Shown: positions 52,780-62,500 of the stretch, piece after piece | Layout of the letters: the number at the start of each line of letters is the position of its first letter | Numbering within the stretch: position 1 is the stretch's first letter | From: Algoriphagus aquimarinus | GTDB taxonomy: Bacteria; Bacteroidota; Bacteroidia; Cytophagales; Cyclobacteriaceae | NCBI RefSeq assembly: GCF_900112005.1 | Contig: NZ_FOKK01000003.1 | Coordinates: 248,001 to 312,000, forward strand | Direction of reading: 5' to 3' | Length of the DNA: 64,000 nt | The notes under the pieces: model-generated | What the model saw: only the letters and a program-made list of their open reading frames with translations | What the model was told of the DNA's origin: nothing | The model's database searches: none | Made by a program: the position numbers and the translations under genes

Positions 52780-53754
52780 TCAAAATTCAAGTTTTTTATG
52801 AACGTCTGATATTTCTTTTGAAAAATCAAATTCCTCATTTAATCGTTCCAGCTTTGTGAGAAGATTTTGTAGAAATTTCCTGTGTGCATCACTTTTTGGA
52901 TTGAGTGGGCGATGGACAAGTTCTTGTTTCACTTTTTGAATTTGATTGACTTTTTCCTGCGTATCTGAAGTGAAATGCGACTTACTCCACTTATCCCAGA
53001 TGTAATCCTCTGCTTCTTCAGAAGGGTGAATTAGGTCTTTTTTGTAAAAGCGATAATCACGCAATTCATCCATCATCACCTCATATGCTGGAAAATAAGA
53101 GACAAATGAAAACTGGTTTTCCAACTGCGAACAGAGTACCCGTAGCAAGCTTTTACTGAGCTGGTTTTCAGGAATCCCATCTTTAATATGGCGGACTGGA
53201 CTTACTGTAAGGATGATTTTTAGATTGGGAAAAACTCTGGAGATATTTCCAAAAATGTGGCTAAAGTGTAATTCCATTTCCTCCAGAGGCACGATCTTTT
53301 TACGAAACTGCTTTTGGGGAAGTTTGTGGCAATTGGCTACTCTGCCAAAGTCTTCTGTCTCGTAAATCCAAGCTGTACCCATGGTCAGAATAAGATGTGT
53401 GCCGGTTTCCAGGTATTGTTTGACAACTGCAAGTTGATGAGCATATTTCTGTTTTAGCTCCTCCGGCGATTCAGCATGTAGATCAGAGTGGGCTCCCAAA
53501 TAGAAAAACAGCCCGGCACGCTCCAGAATCCCATTTTCTTCCAGCTTGTCCTGAAACATCGCATGATCCAGCAGATCACCAAGAATCATAGGATGGAAGA
53601 TTGTCCCGAATGGATTGACTAAGCAATCCATTTTAGCATCAATCATTTTTTGCCCAATCGTCTGAGCAAAGCAGGAACCCATACTTAGGATTTTGCTCTG
53701 ATGAGAGATGGGGGATTGTGATTCAGGAATAGTGAAATCGGTAGACCATTGCAT
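52780..53754 (-). CDS. GSCFA-domain protein
   Basis: A 324-residue protein from the ATG at 53754, which fits the family's usual start better than upstream codons. The family motif is SMGSCFAQTIGQKM with the nucleophile-like Ser/Cys, then PFGTIFHPM, LTMGTAWIYE and a C-terminal DLIHPSEEAEDYIWDKW (Asp/His of an SGNH-like hydrolase). GSCFA proteins are presumed SGNH-type hydrolases, substrate unknown. It precedes YyaL and priA on the same strand, with a 177-bp gap. Confidence 0.92.
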   Translation of the reverse strand: MQWSTDFTIPESQSPISHQSKILSMGSCFAQTIGQKMIDAKMDCLVNPFGTIFHPMILGDLLDHAMFQDKLEENGILERAGLFFYLGAHSDLHAESPEELKQKYAHQLAVVKQYLETGTHLILTMGTAWIYETEDFGRVANCHKLPQKQFRKKIVPLEEMELHFSHIFGNISRVFPNLKIILTVSPVRHIKDGIPENQLSKSLLRVLCSQLENQFSFVSYFPAYEVMMDELRDYRFYKKDLIHPSEEAEDYIWDKWSKSHFTSDTQEKVNQIQKVKQELVHRPLNPKSDAHRKFLQNLLTKLERLNEEFDFSKEISDVHKKLEF

Positions 53755-54013
53755 ACCCGAAATTAAGAATTTGTGACGGATTTCGCGTTTTTGCCGCAAA
53801 GTGCACGGGGAGTTACTCAGAGAGCACCAAGGATTGTTTTAGCAGTTCAATAGTCGTTGTTCCGTTTCTCCAGAAGCTGGACTTTTTTGTACGTTTACGT
53901 TCGTGTGCTCCATGAACGGCTCTTCTGCTAGTATTTTATTACTTTCTAAAAATTTTTCAGCAATTCTGTGATTTTTCTCAAAGTTCATAGACTAATGGAG
54001 TAAATGAAATCAA

Positions 54014-54523
54014 ATGAGTAAAGAGGAAGAGTTCGTCAATCTTATCCATAACAATCAGGGCCTGATCTATAAGATCGCGACGATTTATGCGAAGGAAAAA
54101 GCCGAACAGGAGGATTTGTATCAGGAGATCGTTTACCAGACGTGGAAGTCTTTTGATCACTTCAAAAAAGCTTCCAAACCGAGTACATGGCTCTATAGAG
54201 TAGGGATGAACACGGCTATTACCCATTTGAATAAGTCCAAAAAGCAATTGAATACTCTGCCTTTTGATCAGGTGACTATTCAGTTTTCTGAATCAATTGA
54301 TTCAGAAAAAGAGGAGAAAATTCAATTGCTCTATGCACAGATCAGAAAACTGAACCTGCTTGATCGTGGTATTATCTTTCTCTTTTTGGAAGAAAAAACC
54401 TACGAAGAAATCGCTGAGATTTCCGGGATCTCATTGAGCAATGTAGGAACTCGAATGTCTAGAATCAGGCAAAAACTAAAATCAGAAATGAATCCTAAAT
54501 CAACAACGGATGGAACTCGATGA
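54014..54523 (+). CDS. ECF-type RNA polymerase sigma factor
   Basis: A 169-residue sigma-70 family ECF factor. Region 2 is EDLYQEIVYQTWKSFDHFKKASKPSTWLYRV and region 4 is DRGIIFLFLEEKTYEEIAEISGISLSNVGTRMSRIRQKLK. It overlaps the following membrane protein gene by 14 bp, so the downstream protein is probably its regulator or partner. No FecR-type anti-sigma or TonB gene is adjacent, unlike typical SusCD-linked ECF systems. Confidence 0.95.
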   Translation: MSKEEEFVNLIHNNQGLIYKIATIYAKEKAEQEDLYQEIVYQTWKSFDHFKKASKPSTWLYRVGMNTAITHLNKSKKQLNTLPFDQVTIQFSESIDSEKEEKIQLLYAQIRKLNLLDRGIIFLFLEEKTYEEIAEISGISLSNVGTRMSRIRQKLKSEMNPKSTTDGTR

Positions 54524-55103
54524 AATGAAATCACTGTGGGCAGATCTCAGTCTGCAGGTGGAAAAGCAAGATAAAATTCAAAAAAAACTACTTATGGAAA
54601 TCACCAAGCAGAAATTTAGAAATAAGCTTAACGCCGTCAGAATTCCTGAAATCCTTGGTTCATTTATATGTGTGGGCTATGCCATGTACTTGCTGTCTCA
54701 GTTTTCTAATTTGGAATTATGGTACAATCAGATTTTTGCGCTGATTAGTATATTTATTATGATTGCTCTTCCAGCGGCTAGTTTGACGGCCATAAAAGGA
54801 ATGCGAAGTGTGCGAATAGACTTAGAGGCACCAGCGACGATTTTGGATAAGTTTAATAAAAGCAAGATTCGATTTTGGAAGGTACAGCGCTACGGGCTGA
54901 TATTTGGTGCAATACTTTTGATCACGATTATTCCTCCACTTACTGAGCTGAATGGTTCGATTGAAAAGATCCAGAATCCTTTATTTTGGATCTTTTATAT
55001 ACCAGCTGGGGTAGTGTTTATGTTCTTACTCACCCGATTTGTTTACAAAAAATATAAAGGAACAATTGAAGCCTCTGAAAAAATGCTTAGTGAATTAGAT
55101 TAA
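54510..55103 (+). CDS. Membrane protein, putative partner/anti-sigma of the ECF factor
   Basis: A 197-residue protein with an N-terminal charged coiled-coil-like segment (DEMKSLWADLSLQVEKQDK) followed by four membrane helices (GSFICVGYAMYLLSQF, IFALISIFIMIALPA, LIFGAILLITIIPPL, FWIFYIPAGVVFMFLLT). The cytosolic N-terminus could bind the sigma factor, which overlaps it by 14 bp. No zinc-anti-sigma motif (HxxxCxxC) is seen. The anti-sigma role rests on gene order only. Confidence 0.6.
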   Translation: MELDEMKSLWADLSLQVEKQDKIQKKLLMEITKQKFRNKLNAVRIPEILGSFICVGYAMYLLSQFSNLELWYNQIFALISIFIMIALPAASLTAIKGMRSVRIDLEAPATILDKFNKSKIRFWKVQRYGLIFGAILLITIIPPLTELNGSIEKIQNPLFWIFYIPAGVVFMFLLTRFVYKKYKGTIEASEKMLSELD

Positions 55104-55116
55104 TTGAAATGAAAGC

Positions 55117-55141
55117 AGGAGCTGTTTTGAGCAGCTCCTGA
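55117..55141. terminator. Hairpin between convergent genes
   Basis: CAGGAGCTG, loop TTTTGAG, CAGCTCCTG. Stable 9-bp stem between the sigma operon (plus) and the DUF1835 gene (minus); no strong U-run, so a moderate-confidence terminator. Confidence 0.6.
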
Positions 55142-55145
55142 TTAC

Positions 55146-55895
55146 TTATTTTTTCACTTTCTCACTTTTCAATTCTTCCCAAAGTCGTTTGACTTGTAGG
55201 TCTCCATAGCCATATATGGCGTATTTGATATGAAATGCCCGGAAGATTTTTCCAAAATCATCGGTGTCTAATTGTGCAGCGATTTCTTTGAGTCCTTCTT
55301 TTGGCTTGCCAAGATAATCTCCGTGAGGAATGGAATCTTTCCATGCTTGGACAGCAGGATAAAGAAAAGGTAGCTCAGGACTGACTTGCTTAGAAAGCGT
55401 AAGTGCCTCGGCTACATCAGGTCTTTGATAAAGCTTCCACATATCGGACAAAATGTGTCTTTCGTTAGGAGTAAGGGGCAGGGCATCCCTATAGGCTTGC
55501 TCTAGTTGAAGTTCATTCATACCACCAAACCCTTCAATAATATCCGTAGTAGGACTAACAAGATAAAGTTGACCTTTATGATGTTTCAGGAGGTTTACCA
55601 CAAACCATAAATTCACCTGACAAAACAGATCATTCTCAAACCAGAGATACACTTGAGTAGCAGATGTGGCAGTAAGGATTTTTTCAAGATCTGGAATTAC
55701 ATGGGTATTGTAATCGGCCTGTGAAGCTTCTGGATAAGTTTTAGATAAGTATTTAGCGCGAATGACAGCGAGTTCATCGATAGATTCAGCATTCACTGGA
55801 CCATCTACAAGGCATTCACGAACAATAGCAATATTTCCTAAAATACTGGCTGGAAATGAATCTGCTAGCGAATCACCATTCAAAACATGTAGCAT
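55146..55895 (-). CDS. DUF1835 protein
   Basis: A 249-residue protein of the DUF1835 family: MLHVLNGDSLADSF at the start, WFENDLFCQVNLWFVVNLL in the middle, and GYGDLQVKRLWEEL at the C-terminus. No membrane segment. The function of the family is unknown. It is followed by a terminator-like hairpin and preceded by a DUF1801 gene 1 bp away, so these may be co-transcribed. Confidence 0.88.
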   Translation of the reverse strand: MLHVLNGDSLADSFPASILGNIAIVRECLVDGPVNAESIDELAVIRAKYLSKTYPEASQADYNTHVIPDLEKILTATSATQVYLWFENDLFCQVNLWFVVNLLKHHKGQLYLVSPTTDIIEGFGGMNELQLEQAYRDALPLTPNERHILSDMWKLYQRPDVAEALTLSKQVSPELPFLYPAVQAWKDSIPHGDYLGKPKEGLKEIAAQLDTDDFGKIFRAFHIKYAIYGYGDLQVKRLWEELKSEKVKK

Positions 55896-55896
55896 A

Positions 55897-56313
55897 TTAT
55901 TGTTTTTTAGATTGGATTAAATGTATGGATGTATGGATCATTTTTCTAAAAATTTCTTCATCAACATCGGACATTTTGTTGATGTAAATACAACCTTTCG
56001 ATTTTTTATGTTTACCAAGTTTTGCTAGAAAAGGTTCCAAATCCTTCTTTTCTAGCATAACATAGATGGATATGGATTGTTTTCGAGGAGAAAAACCTAC
56101 AGGGAACCATTCCATTTCTTTTCCCGACGGGTATTTGTAATTATACTTTCCAAAACCAATTATACTTGGTCCCCACATGACTGGTTCTTCACCAGTTACT
56201 TCTATGAAAAGTTGCAATAGTTTTAGTCCGTCTGCTTTTCGGCCTGGATGTTCTATGGTATTCAGGAAGTCTTCGACTGAATCAGTTGTAGCCTTGGTTT
56301 TGATTTCTGACAT
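55897..56313 (-). CDS. DUF1801 protein
   Basis: A 138-residue DUF1801 protein: DSVEDFLNTIEHPGRKADGLKLL, then VMWGPSIIGFGKY, EWFPVGFSPRKQSISIYVM and a C-terminal KGCIYINKMSDVDEE. The fold is related to YdhG; no activity is established. It lies between the VOC and DUF1835 genes, with gaps of 12 and 1 bp respectively. Confidence 0.9.
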   Translation of the reverse strand: MSEIKTKATTDSVEDFLNTIEHPGRKADGLKLLQLFIEVTGEEPVMWGPSIIGFGKYNYKYPSGKEMEWFPVGFSPRKQSISIYVMLEKKDLEPFLAKLGKHKKSKGCIYINKMSDVDEEIFRKMIHTSIHLIQSKKQ

Positions 56314-56325
56314 GTTTTCTATATC

Positions 56326-56715
56326 CTAAACTTCACAAAATTCAATTGGTAGCTCATCTGGATCGGCGATAAAAGTGAAGCGTTTTCCAGTGAATTCATC
56401 AATTCTAATAGGTTCAGCTTTTATTTGATTCTTTGTTAGCTCTTTGACACAGGCATCAAGATCAGTTACAGCAAAAGCTAAATGCCTGAGACCAACTGCT
56501 TCTGGTCTGGAAACACGATCTGGTGGAGATGGAAATGAGAACAACTCGATAACGTACTCATCCTTTAGACTCAAGTCAAGTTTGTACGAGTCTCGCTCTT
56601 TTCGATAGACTTCTCTTATTATTTCTAGACCAAGAATTTCAGTGTAGAATCTTTTTGAACGAGTATAATCAGAGCAGATAATTGCTATGTGATGGATGTG
56701 TTGTAGTCGAAGCAT
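56326..56715 (-). CDS. VOC-family (glyoxalase-like) protein
   Basis: A 129-residue VOC domain. The metal-ligand positions are suggested by LQHIHHIAIICSDYT at the start, YVIELFSFP in the middle, GLRHLAFAVTD, and PIEFCEV at the C-terminus. Single-domain members include lactoylglutathione lyase-like enzymes and dioxygenases. The length and the HIAI and RHLAF segments fit the small YaeR-type group. Substrate unknown. Confidence 0.9.
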   Translation of the reverse strand: MLRLQHIHHIAIICSDYTRSKRFYTEILGLEIIREVYRKERDSYKLDLSLKDEYVIELFSFPSPPDRVSRPEAVGLRHLAFAVTDLDACVKELTKNQIKAEPIRIDEFTGKRFTFIADPDELPIEFCEV

Positions 56716-56733
56716 TTTCTTAATCTATGAAAT

Positions 56734-58041
56734 TTAGTACTTATCATGAATGTAATAAAGCACTTTGGTCAACTCAGCTTTTAGCTCATTTCCTGAAATG
56801 GCATAATTGTTCATCAAGCAGGAGAAGTGGAGGATTTTTCCGCTTTTGGTAAGTAGATAACCGCTCAGTGCATTACTCATGGAGAGCGTTCCTGTCTTAG
56901 CATAGATGTATGGCGGCTGACCAGGATCTGAAGGATACCAATTTCGTATCGTGCCGGATTCACCCCCTGCAGGAAAATAGGCTTTGATCTTGTCCAAAGG
57001 AACTTCAGCTCTAATCTTACCCAGTAATGCAATAATGCTTCGTGGAGTAAACATATTCTTCGAGGAAAGTCCTGAGCCATCCACCCAAATAGGCTCGTCA
57101 GGCAAGTCTGAAAGCAAGTTTTCCTTAGCATAAGCGATGGCGTCTGCAGTGCTTAGTTTGTTGTCCAGCTGATCAGAAACTAGTAGCAATAGTTGTTCAG
57201 CGAGGAAATTGTCAGAGATCTTCATCATCTGTGAATAGATGCTATCAGCTGCTACCGTTAGAAGTTTCTTAGGCTGCTGATGGAAGTAAGATGGGTTTCG
57301 GATGACTGTCACATCTTTTCCTAGTTCTTCAGAAAGAAGCTTTGCTGCGAAATCAACAGAAGTAATAAATGGGACATCAGTTTCAAAGCGTTTGTCGGTA
57401 GCTTCAGATGTTACGAAGTAGCTAAACTTGTTTTCGAGATGTTCTCTTCGGAAACTTGAGCTTGAGCTGCCTCTGGGCTCAGTAAGTTGCATGGACGATT
57501 CAAAGCGTGGTGGGTAAACCGTAAAAGTGGAATCGCCCTCACTTTTTGCGAAGCGAACTATATCTCCATAAACGGGCAAAGCAGAGCGCTCCGCAGCGTA
57601 GTAGGAATTGTACCAATCCCATGACCAGCCTGAACCAAAAGCATCCACTTGATCAAAATTGTCTAGTAAATACAGTTTTCTGTTTTGATTCTTTAGGAAA
57701 TCCAAGGCGACAGTATTTTTCAAATCTGGATGAAGCAAACTTGGATCTCCTGTGCCCCAGAAAATAAGAGAATCTCCCTTTTCTAAGTAATTCAGGCCAT
57801 TGATCAAACTGTCTCCCAAAATGGTGTAGGAGGTGTAAAATGTAAAAAGTTTGGTGTTAGACGCCGGTATAAAGTACTTGTCTGAGTTGATGTCTACCAG
57901 CACTTTGTCCTTATCAGGATCAACTAGCATAAAACCCAAATGCCCTTTGTCGAAGACATCGGATTTAATTAGGGACTGGTTGATACGCTGCACAGTGCAG
58001 GAGGAGCATATCAGAAGGATAAAGAGTAGGGTGTTTTTCAT
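56734..58041 (-). CDS. D-alanyl-D-alanine carboxypeptidase, PBP4-like lipoprotein
   Basis: A 435-residue serine peptidase from the ATG at 58041 (an ATG 9 bp upstream is also possible). Lipoprotein signal with SSC near residue 15. Counting from the upstream ATG, the motifs are S64-N-T-K67 (SxxK, IPASNTKLF), SDN (KISDNFLAEQL) and KTG (AKTGTLSMSNAL). These fit class C penicillin-binding proteins of the PBP4/DacB type, which trim peptidoglycan cross-links. Convergent terminators and the SusC/D genes lie upstream; no partner genes. Confidence 0.92.
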   Translation of the reverse strand: MKNTLLFILLICSSCTVQRINQSLIKSDVFDKGHLGFMLVDPDKDKVLVDINSDKYFIPASNTKLFTFYTSYTILGDSLINGLNYLEKGDSLIFWGTGDPSLLHPDLKNTVALDFLKNQNRKLYLLDNFDQVDAFGSGWSWDWYNSYYAAERSALPVYGDIVRFAKSEGDSTFTVYPPRFESSMQLTEPRGSSSSSFRREHLENKFSYFVTSEATDKRFETDVPFITSVDFAAKLLSEELGKDVTVIRNPSYFHQQPKKLLTVAADSIYSQMMKISDNFLAEQLLLLVSDQLDNKLSTADAIAYAKENLLSDLPDEPIWVDGSGLSSKNMFTPRSIIALLGKIRAEVPLDKIKAYFPAGGESGTIRNWYPSDPGQPPYIYAKTGTLSMSNALSGYLLTKSGKILHFSCLMNNYAISGNELKAELTKVLYYIHDKY

Positions 58042-58063
58042 TGTGTTCATATTTAAGCAAAAA

Positions 58064-58091
58064 AAATCTCCTGAGAAATTTCAGGAGATTT
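58064..58091 (-). terminator. Intrinsic terminator after susD-like gene
   Basis: AAATCTCCTGA (58064-58074) and TCAGGAGATTT (58081-58091), 11-bp stem. On the minus strand the hairpin is followed by a run of Ts (58061-58066 region), a canonical intrinsic terminator for the SusC/SusD transcript. Confidence 0.88.
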
Positions 58092-58110
58092 AATTTTAAG
58101 CAAAATCTAT

Positions 58111-59508
58111 TTAGTTAACATCCCACCAAACGTTGCCATAAAGACTTTCGGATCCTCCGAATTGCCTTTGAACAGCTTCATTGTAGTTTGCTGTGTTGTT
58201 GAACTGCTCGGTTTCGATGTAAATCTGTCTTTTTGGTACTTCAGCGCCACCTGGTGCTACCATGTTGTTAGGGTAGCCAGTTCTTCGGTATTCTGCCCAT
58301 CCTTCATATCCATGCATAAACAAGTGAACCCAGCGCTGAGTTGCGATTTGCTCAATAGCTTTAGCAGGATTGTAAGCAATCTCAGGTTGCATCATAAATT
58401 CATCTAGTTCGCTGGTATCAGCTCCCCATTGATTCATGGATGCTGAGATAGCCATGTTATACTTTTCCTCAGCTGTTGCATCACCGCCGGCTATCCAGCC
58501 TAGTTTGGCTGCTTCAGCTTGCGCAAATAAAACCTGAGCATAAGTCACCAGATAAACGGGAGCATCTTGAGCAGTAATTGCATCACCAAGTAGCGCGTAC
58601 TTCTCAGTGTCAATATTAACAGTTTCACCAAACACTAGCCCAGTGTACTCACCATCAGTTCGGTTTGCATTGCCGTAAACCATCAATCGAGGATCACCTA
58701 CAGGCTTCATCTTATCCATTAAAGTTGAGCTGATTGCCCACCATTCTCTACCTTGATTAAGTTGACTGAACCAGTAATTCTGGTTATTGGCATCTGCCAG
58801 ATGTTTGAAAATAAGGTTGCCGCTATTTGAAGTCATTACTCCTGCTTGTACAGCAGCAGCAAATTTTTCCTTTCCTAGGTTAGGGTTTACTTCTGATAGA
58901 CGCAAAGCCATCAACATTTTCAACGTGTTCGCAAGTTTTGACCATTTGGTCATGTCGCCATTGTAAATAATGTCATTCGAGACACTACCTGGTACTATTG
59001 CGCTACTTGCCTCATCCAATAAAGTGAAGAGGCTTGTGTAAATTGATTCCTGAGTATCATACTTCGGTGTGAAGTTATCTGCTCCTCTCAACGCATCTGA
59101 CATAGGCACATCTCCCCATCTGTCAGTTGCATGCCATACGTAGTATGCTTTTAGGATTTTAGCTACTGCTAGCTGATTAGCCACAGGGCCTTCCGTTCCG
59201 CTTAGTTTATCAGCAGAGTTCAGAACTGTCTGCAAATTCATCAATGGACCCTGATATAACCAGTAGAAACTAGTGCTTGATTGTGGGTATAAAGACGCAT
59301 TTACATATTGAGTCTCCGAAAGGTATTGAGACATAAATTCTCCCTGAGGAGAGGAGCTAAGTCCAGATAGAGACAGCATGGCATTCGCAATTAATTGCGT
59401 CCCTGATGCTTGACTCGGTACGTTTGGATTGATATTGATGTCCTCATCGAAATTATTACAACCTACCAATAGAAGCGCTGTAACGATTAGTATATTAAGT
59501 TTTTGCAT
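58111..59508 (-). CDS. SusD/RagB-like outer-membrane lipoprotein (SusD-like type 2)
   Basis: A 465-residue SusD-family lipoprotein with a signal peptide (ILIVTALLLVGC; acyl-Cys16). After NPNVPSQASGTQLIANAMLSL come the helical TPR-like repeats and a C-terminal portion NPAKAIEQIATQRWVHLFMHGYEGWAEYRRTGYP, which identify the SusD-like type-2 group. The lid protein should close over the SusC-like barrel encoded 11 bp upstream. There are no glycoside hydrolases, sulfatases or FecR/ECF genes next to it, so the substrate cannot be inferred. Confidence 0.95.
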   Translation of the reverse strand: MQKLNILIVTALLLVGCNNFDEDININPNVPSQASGTQLIANAMLSLSGLSSSPQGEFMSQYLSETQYVNASLYPQSSTSFYWLYQGPLMNLQTVLNSADKLSGTEGPVANQLAVAKILKAYYVWHATDRWGDVPMSDALRGADNFTPKYDTQESIYTSLFTLLDEASSAIVPGSVSNDIIYNGDMTKWSKLANTLKMLMALRLSEVNPNLGKEKFAAAVQAGVMTSNSGNLIFKHLADANNQNYWFSQLNQGREWWAISSTLMDKMKPVGDPRLMVYGNANRTDGEYTGLVFGETVNIDTEKYALLGDAITAQDAPVYLVTYAQVLFAQAEAAKLGWIAGGDATAEEKYNMAISASMNQWGADTSELDEFMMQPEIAYNPAKAIEQIATQRWVHLFMHGYEGWAEYRRTGYPNNMVAPGGAEVPKRQIYIETEQFNNTANYNEAVQRQFGGSESLYGNVWWDVN

Positions 59509-59519
59509 GATTTCTGTAA

Positions 59520-62500
59520 TTAGAATGTTACGTTAAGATTGAAACCAAACGAACGTACACTTGGCAATTGGCCTGATTCGTACCAGCCGATAGCTTGTGA
59601 TCCAGTAGATAGCTCAGCAGGATTGATGCCTTTAGGAGCATTCTGGAATAGCATGCCCAAGTTTCTGCCAACTAGCGCCACTTTTACGTTTTCTACAGGA
59701 AGATTCGCAAACTGAGATTTGTTGAAGTTGTAGCTCAAGCTTACTTCTCTTAATCTGATATAAGAAGCATCATATAGCCAATCTTCGTAGATTCTACGGG
59801 CAACAACTCCGTAGTATGCTTTAGCATCTACATAGGCAGTTACATCTTCACCGGTCTCTGCTGAAATACCTTCTACTTTCACTCCACCACCATCAGCTAA
59901 AGGATCTCTTACATTCATGCCTTTGTCATTTATGGCTGCAGAAAGCGGGTCTAATCCAGTTCTTACTGCCAGCATTTTAGATCTGGAGAAGAATTGACCA
60001 CCTGCTTGGAAGTCAATCATCGCTGCCAACTGAAAGTTTTTATAATTCAAAACGTTTTGGAAACCACCGTTGAAATCAGGTAAGACTGTTCCGAAGTCGT
60101 GCGTAGCATCTGTGTAAAGTGGCAAGTTGTTACTGCCTAAAAGAATTTTGCCAGTAGCTTCGTCTCTCTGGTACGCTTGACCTACTAGGCTACCGAAAGG
60201 TTTGCCCACGTAAGAGTTCAAGTAGCTAGAAGTAGATGAGTAGGTCGTGCTGCCGTACTGATACACGTCGATACCAGGATAAAGCTCAACTACTTCATTT
60301 CTATTTCTACTGATGTTGAATGACATATCCCAGTTGAAATTGTCTGACCTGAACGGAGTAGCTGTTAGTGCTATTTCCAAACCTCTGTTTACGATTTCAC
60401 CTGCATTGATGGTCGCAGAACCATATCCACTAGTCCCTGAAATGTCAAGATTTAAGATCTGGTTTTCATTTCTCTGGTTATAGTAGGTAAAGGATAATCC
60501 TACTCTTCCTTCATAAAATTTGAAATCAACCCCAGCTTCATAAGAGTGTGCAAATGAAGGTTTGATGTTCGGGTTGTTCAGATTGTCAGGAACAGAAAGT
60601 GTATTTACAGTGGATGAACCAGTGTAAGTACTACCTACATTGAAGAAAGAAGTGGTGCTATATGGACTCAAATCAGAACCCGCTTGCGCGTAGCTCAATC
60701 TAAGTTTACCAAGCGTCATTACATCAGACTTGATCCATTCGCTAAATACCACAGAGGTAGAAAGTGAAGGGTACCAGTAAGAGTTGTTGTCAACTGGTAG
60801 TGTGCTGGAATTATCATTTCTAAGGGAGGCATCTAAGAAATAGGTGTTGTTATATCCCAAAGAAACCATTGCGTAAGCACTTTTGATCTGCTTGTTCTGC
60901 TGATAAGAAGAGGTTACTGGTCTGTCAATTGATGCATTAATGTTGTAGAAACCAGGGGAGGAGAGTCCACCTACCGTGGCCATAGACAGATAACTGTAGT
61001 CTCTGTCATAGATGTTTCCACCGACGTTTGCATCAAGAGAGAATTTGTTCCAAACCTTGTTGTACTGAGCTAAAAGCTCATAATTCATCTCTGTGTTTTG
61101 ATATTTACCCACTGAATAACCAGGGTTTCCTGTACCGCCGAAAGATGCTCTTGAATTGATATTTTGAGTGTACATATCTGATCTGACAAATGCACTTACT
61201 TTCAATTCAGATGAAATTTGATAGGAAAGCCCTACATCTCCGAAGAATCGATCTCTATTATCATCGCTAAAGTTTTCATTAGCTAAGAAATAAGGGTTTG
61301 CCCAATAGAGCGGGTTGAAATTTGTGACTTCTCCTGTGGAAGTGCTTGGTCTTCTTAAATTCCAGTTCAGGAATGTACCATCATCATACTTGTAATCTTT
61401 AAGTCTTTTCATGTCCATTGATCTTTGGAACCATTGCCCTAAGTATCTTGAACCATCTTCTGAACCTTGACCTGGTCTGCGTCCTTGGTTAGCAGCATAA
61501 TTCACATTGGTTGATAAACGTAGTTTTTTGGTTAGATCAACACCCAAGCTGACGCCAACGTTATTTCTCTTCAAGGAAGTATTAGGTTCTACACCTTGAA
61601 TACGCGTGTCGTTCAAACTCACTCTGAAATTAGAGCTAGCTCCACCACCTGTAATTGTTACGCCGTTATTGACATTTGTTCCAGTTTCATAGTAGTCCTT
61701 GATGTTGTCAGGATATGCTACAAAAGGAGTTAACTGCCCGTAAGTAGGATCCTGAGGATAAAAACTCATCACCTGACGAACTAGCGTGCCGTCTGTTTTT
61801 GGGCCCCAGCTTTCATCTACTGACATGTCTACATACTTGTCACCATTTGGAAGAGTTCTCCAAGTTTGGCTAGATCCACCACCATATAGGTTTTGGTAAG
61901 GCATCAGGTTGCTTACATTATCTACGAAAACTGCAGAGTTCAATTCTACTTTTACGTCGGAACCTTTTTTACCTTTTTTGGTAGTAATCATAATCACACC
62001 ATACTGACCTCTGATTCCATAAAGCGCAGAAGCCGCAGGGCCTTTCAATACGTTGATAGTCTCGATGTCCTCTGGGTTGATATCCTGACCTAGGTTACCG
62101 TAATCTTGCCCCGAAGAGCCGGAGAAGTTTGAGTTGGAAATAGGTGTACCATCGACAACCATTAAAGGTTCGCCGCCACCGGAAATAGAGTTGACTCCTC
62201 TGATTTTGATTTTCTGAGTACCACCCATACTTGCTCCAGAAGAGCCAGTAACTTGTACACCAGCAATCTTTCCAGAAAGAGAACCTAATACGTTTTGTTC
62301 TTTTGTGTAGGTAAGGTTTTCACCTTTTACCTCTTGAGTAGCATAACCGATAGATCTTTCATCTCGGGTAATGCCTAAGGCGGTTACCACTACTTCGCCA
62401 AGCTGAGAAACGTCTTCAGCTAGTTGGATGTTGATTTCAGTGGTGTTACCTGCAATTTTTCTTTGGGTTTCATATCCGATAAAGGAATATACCAGCACGG

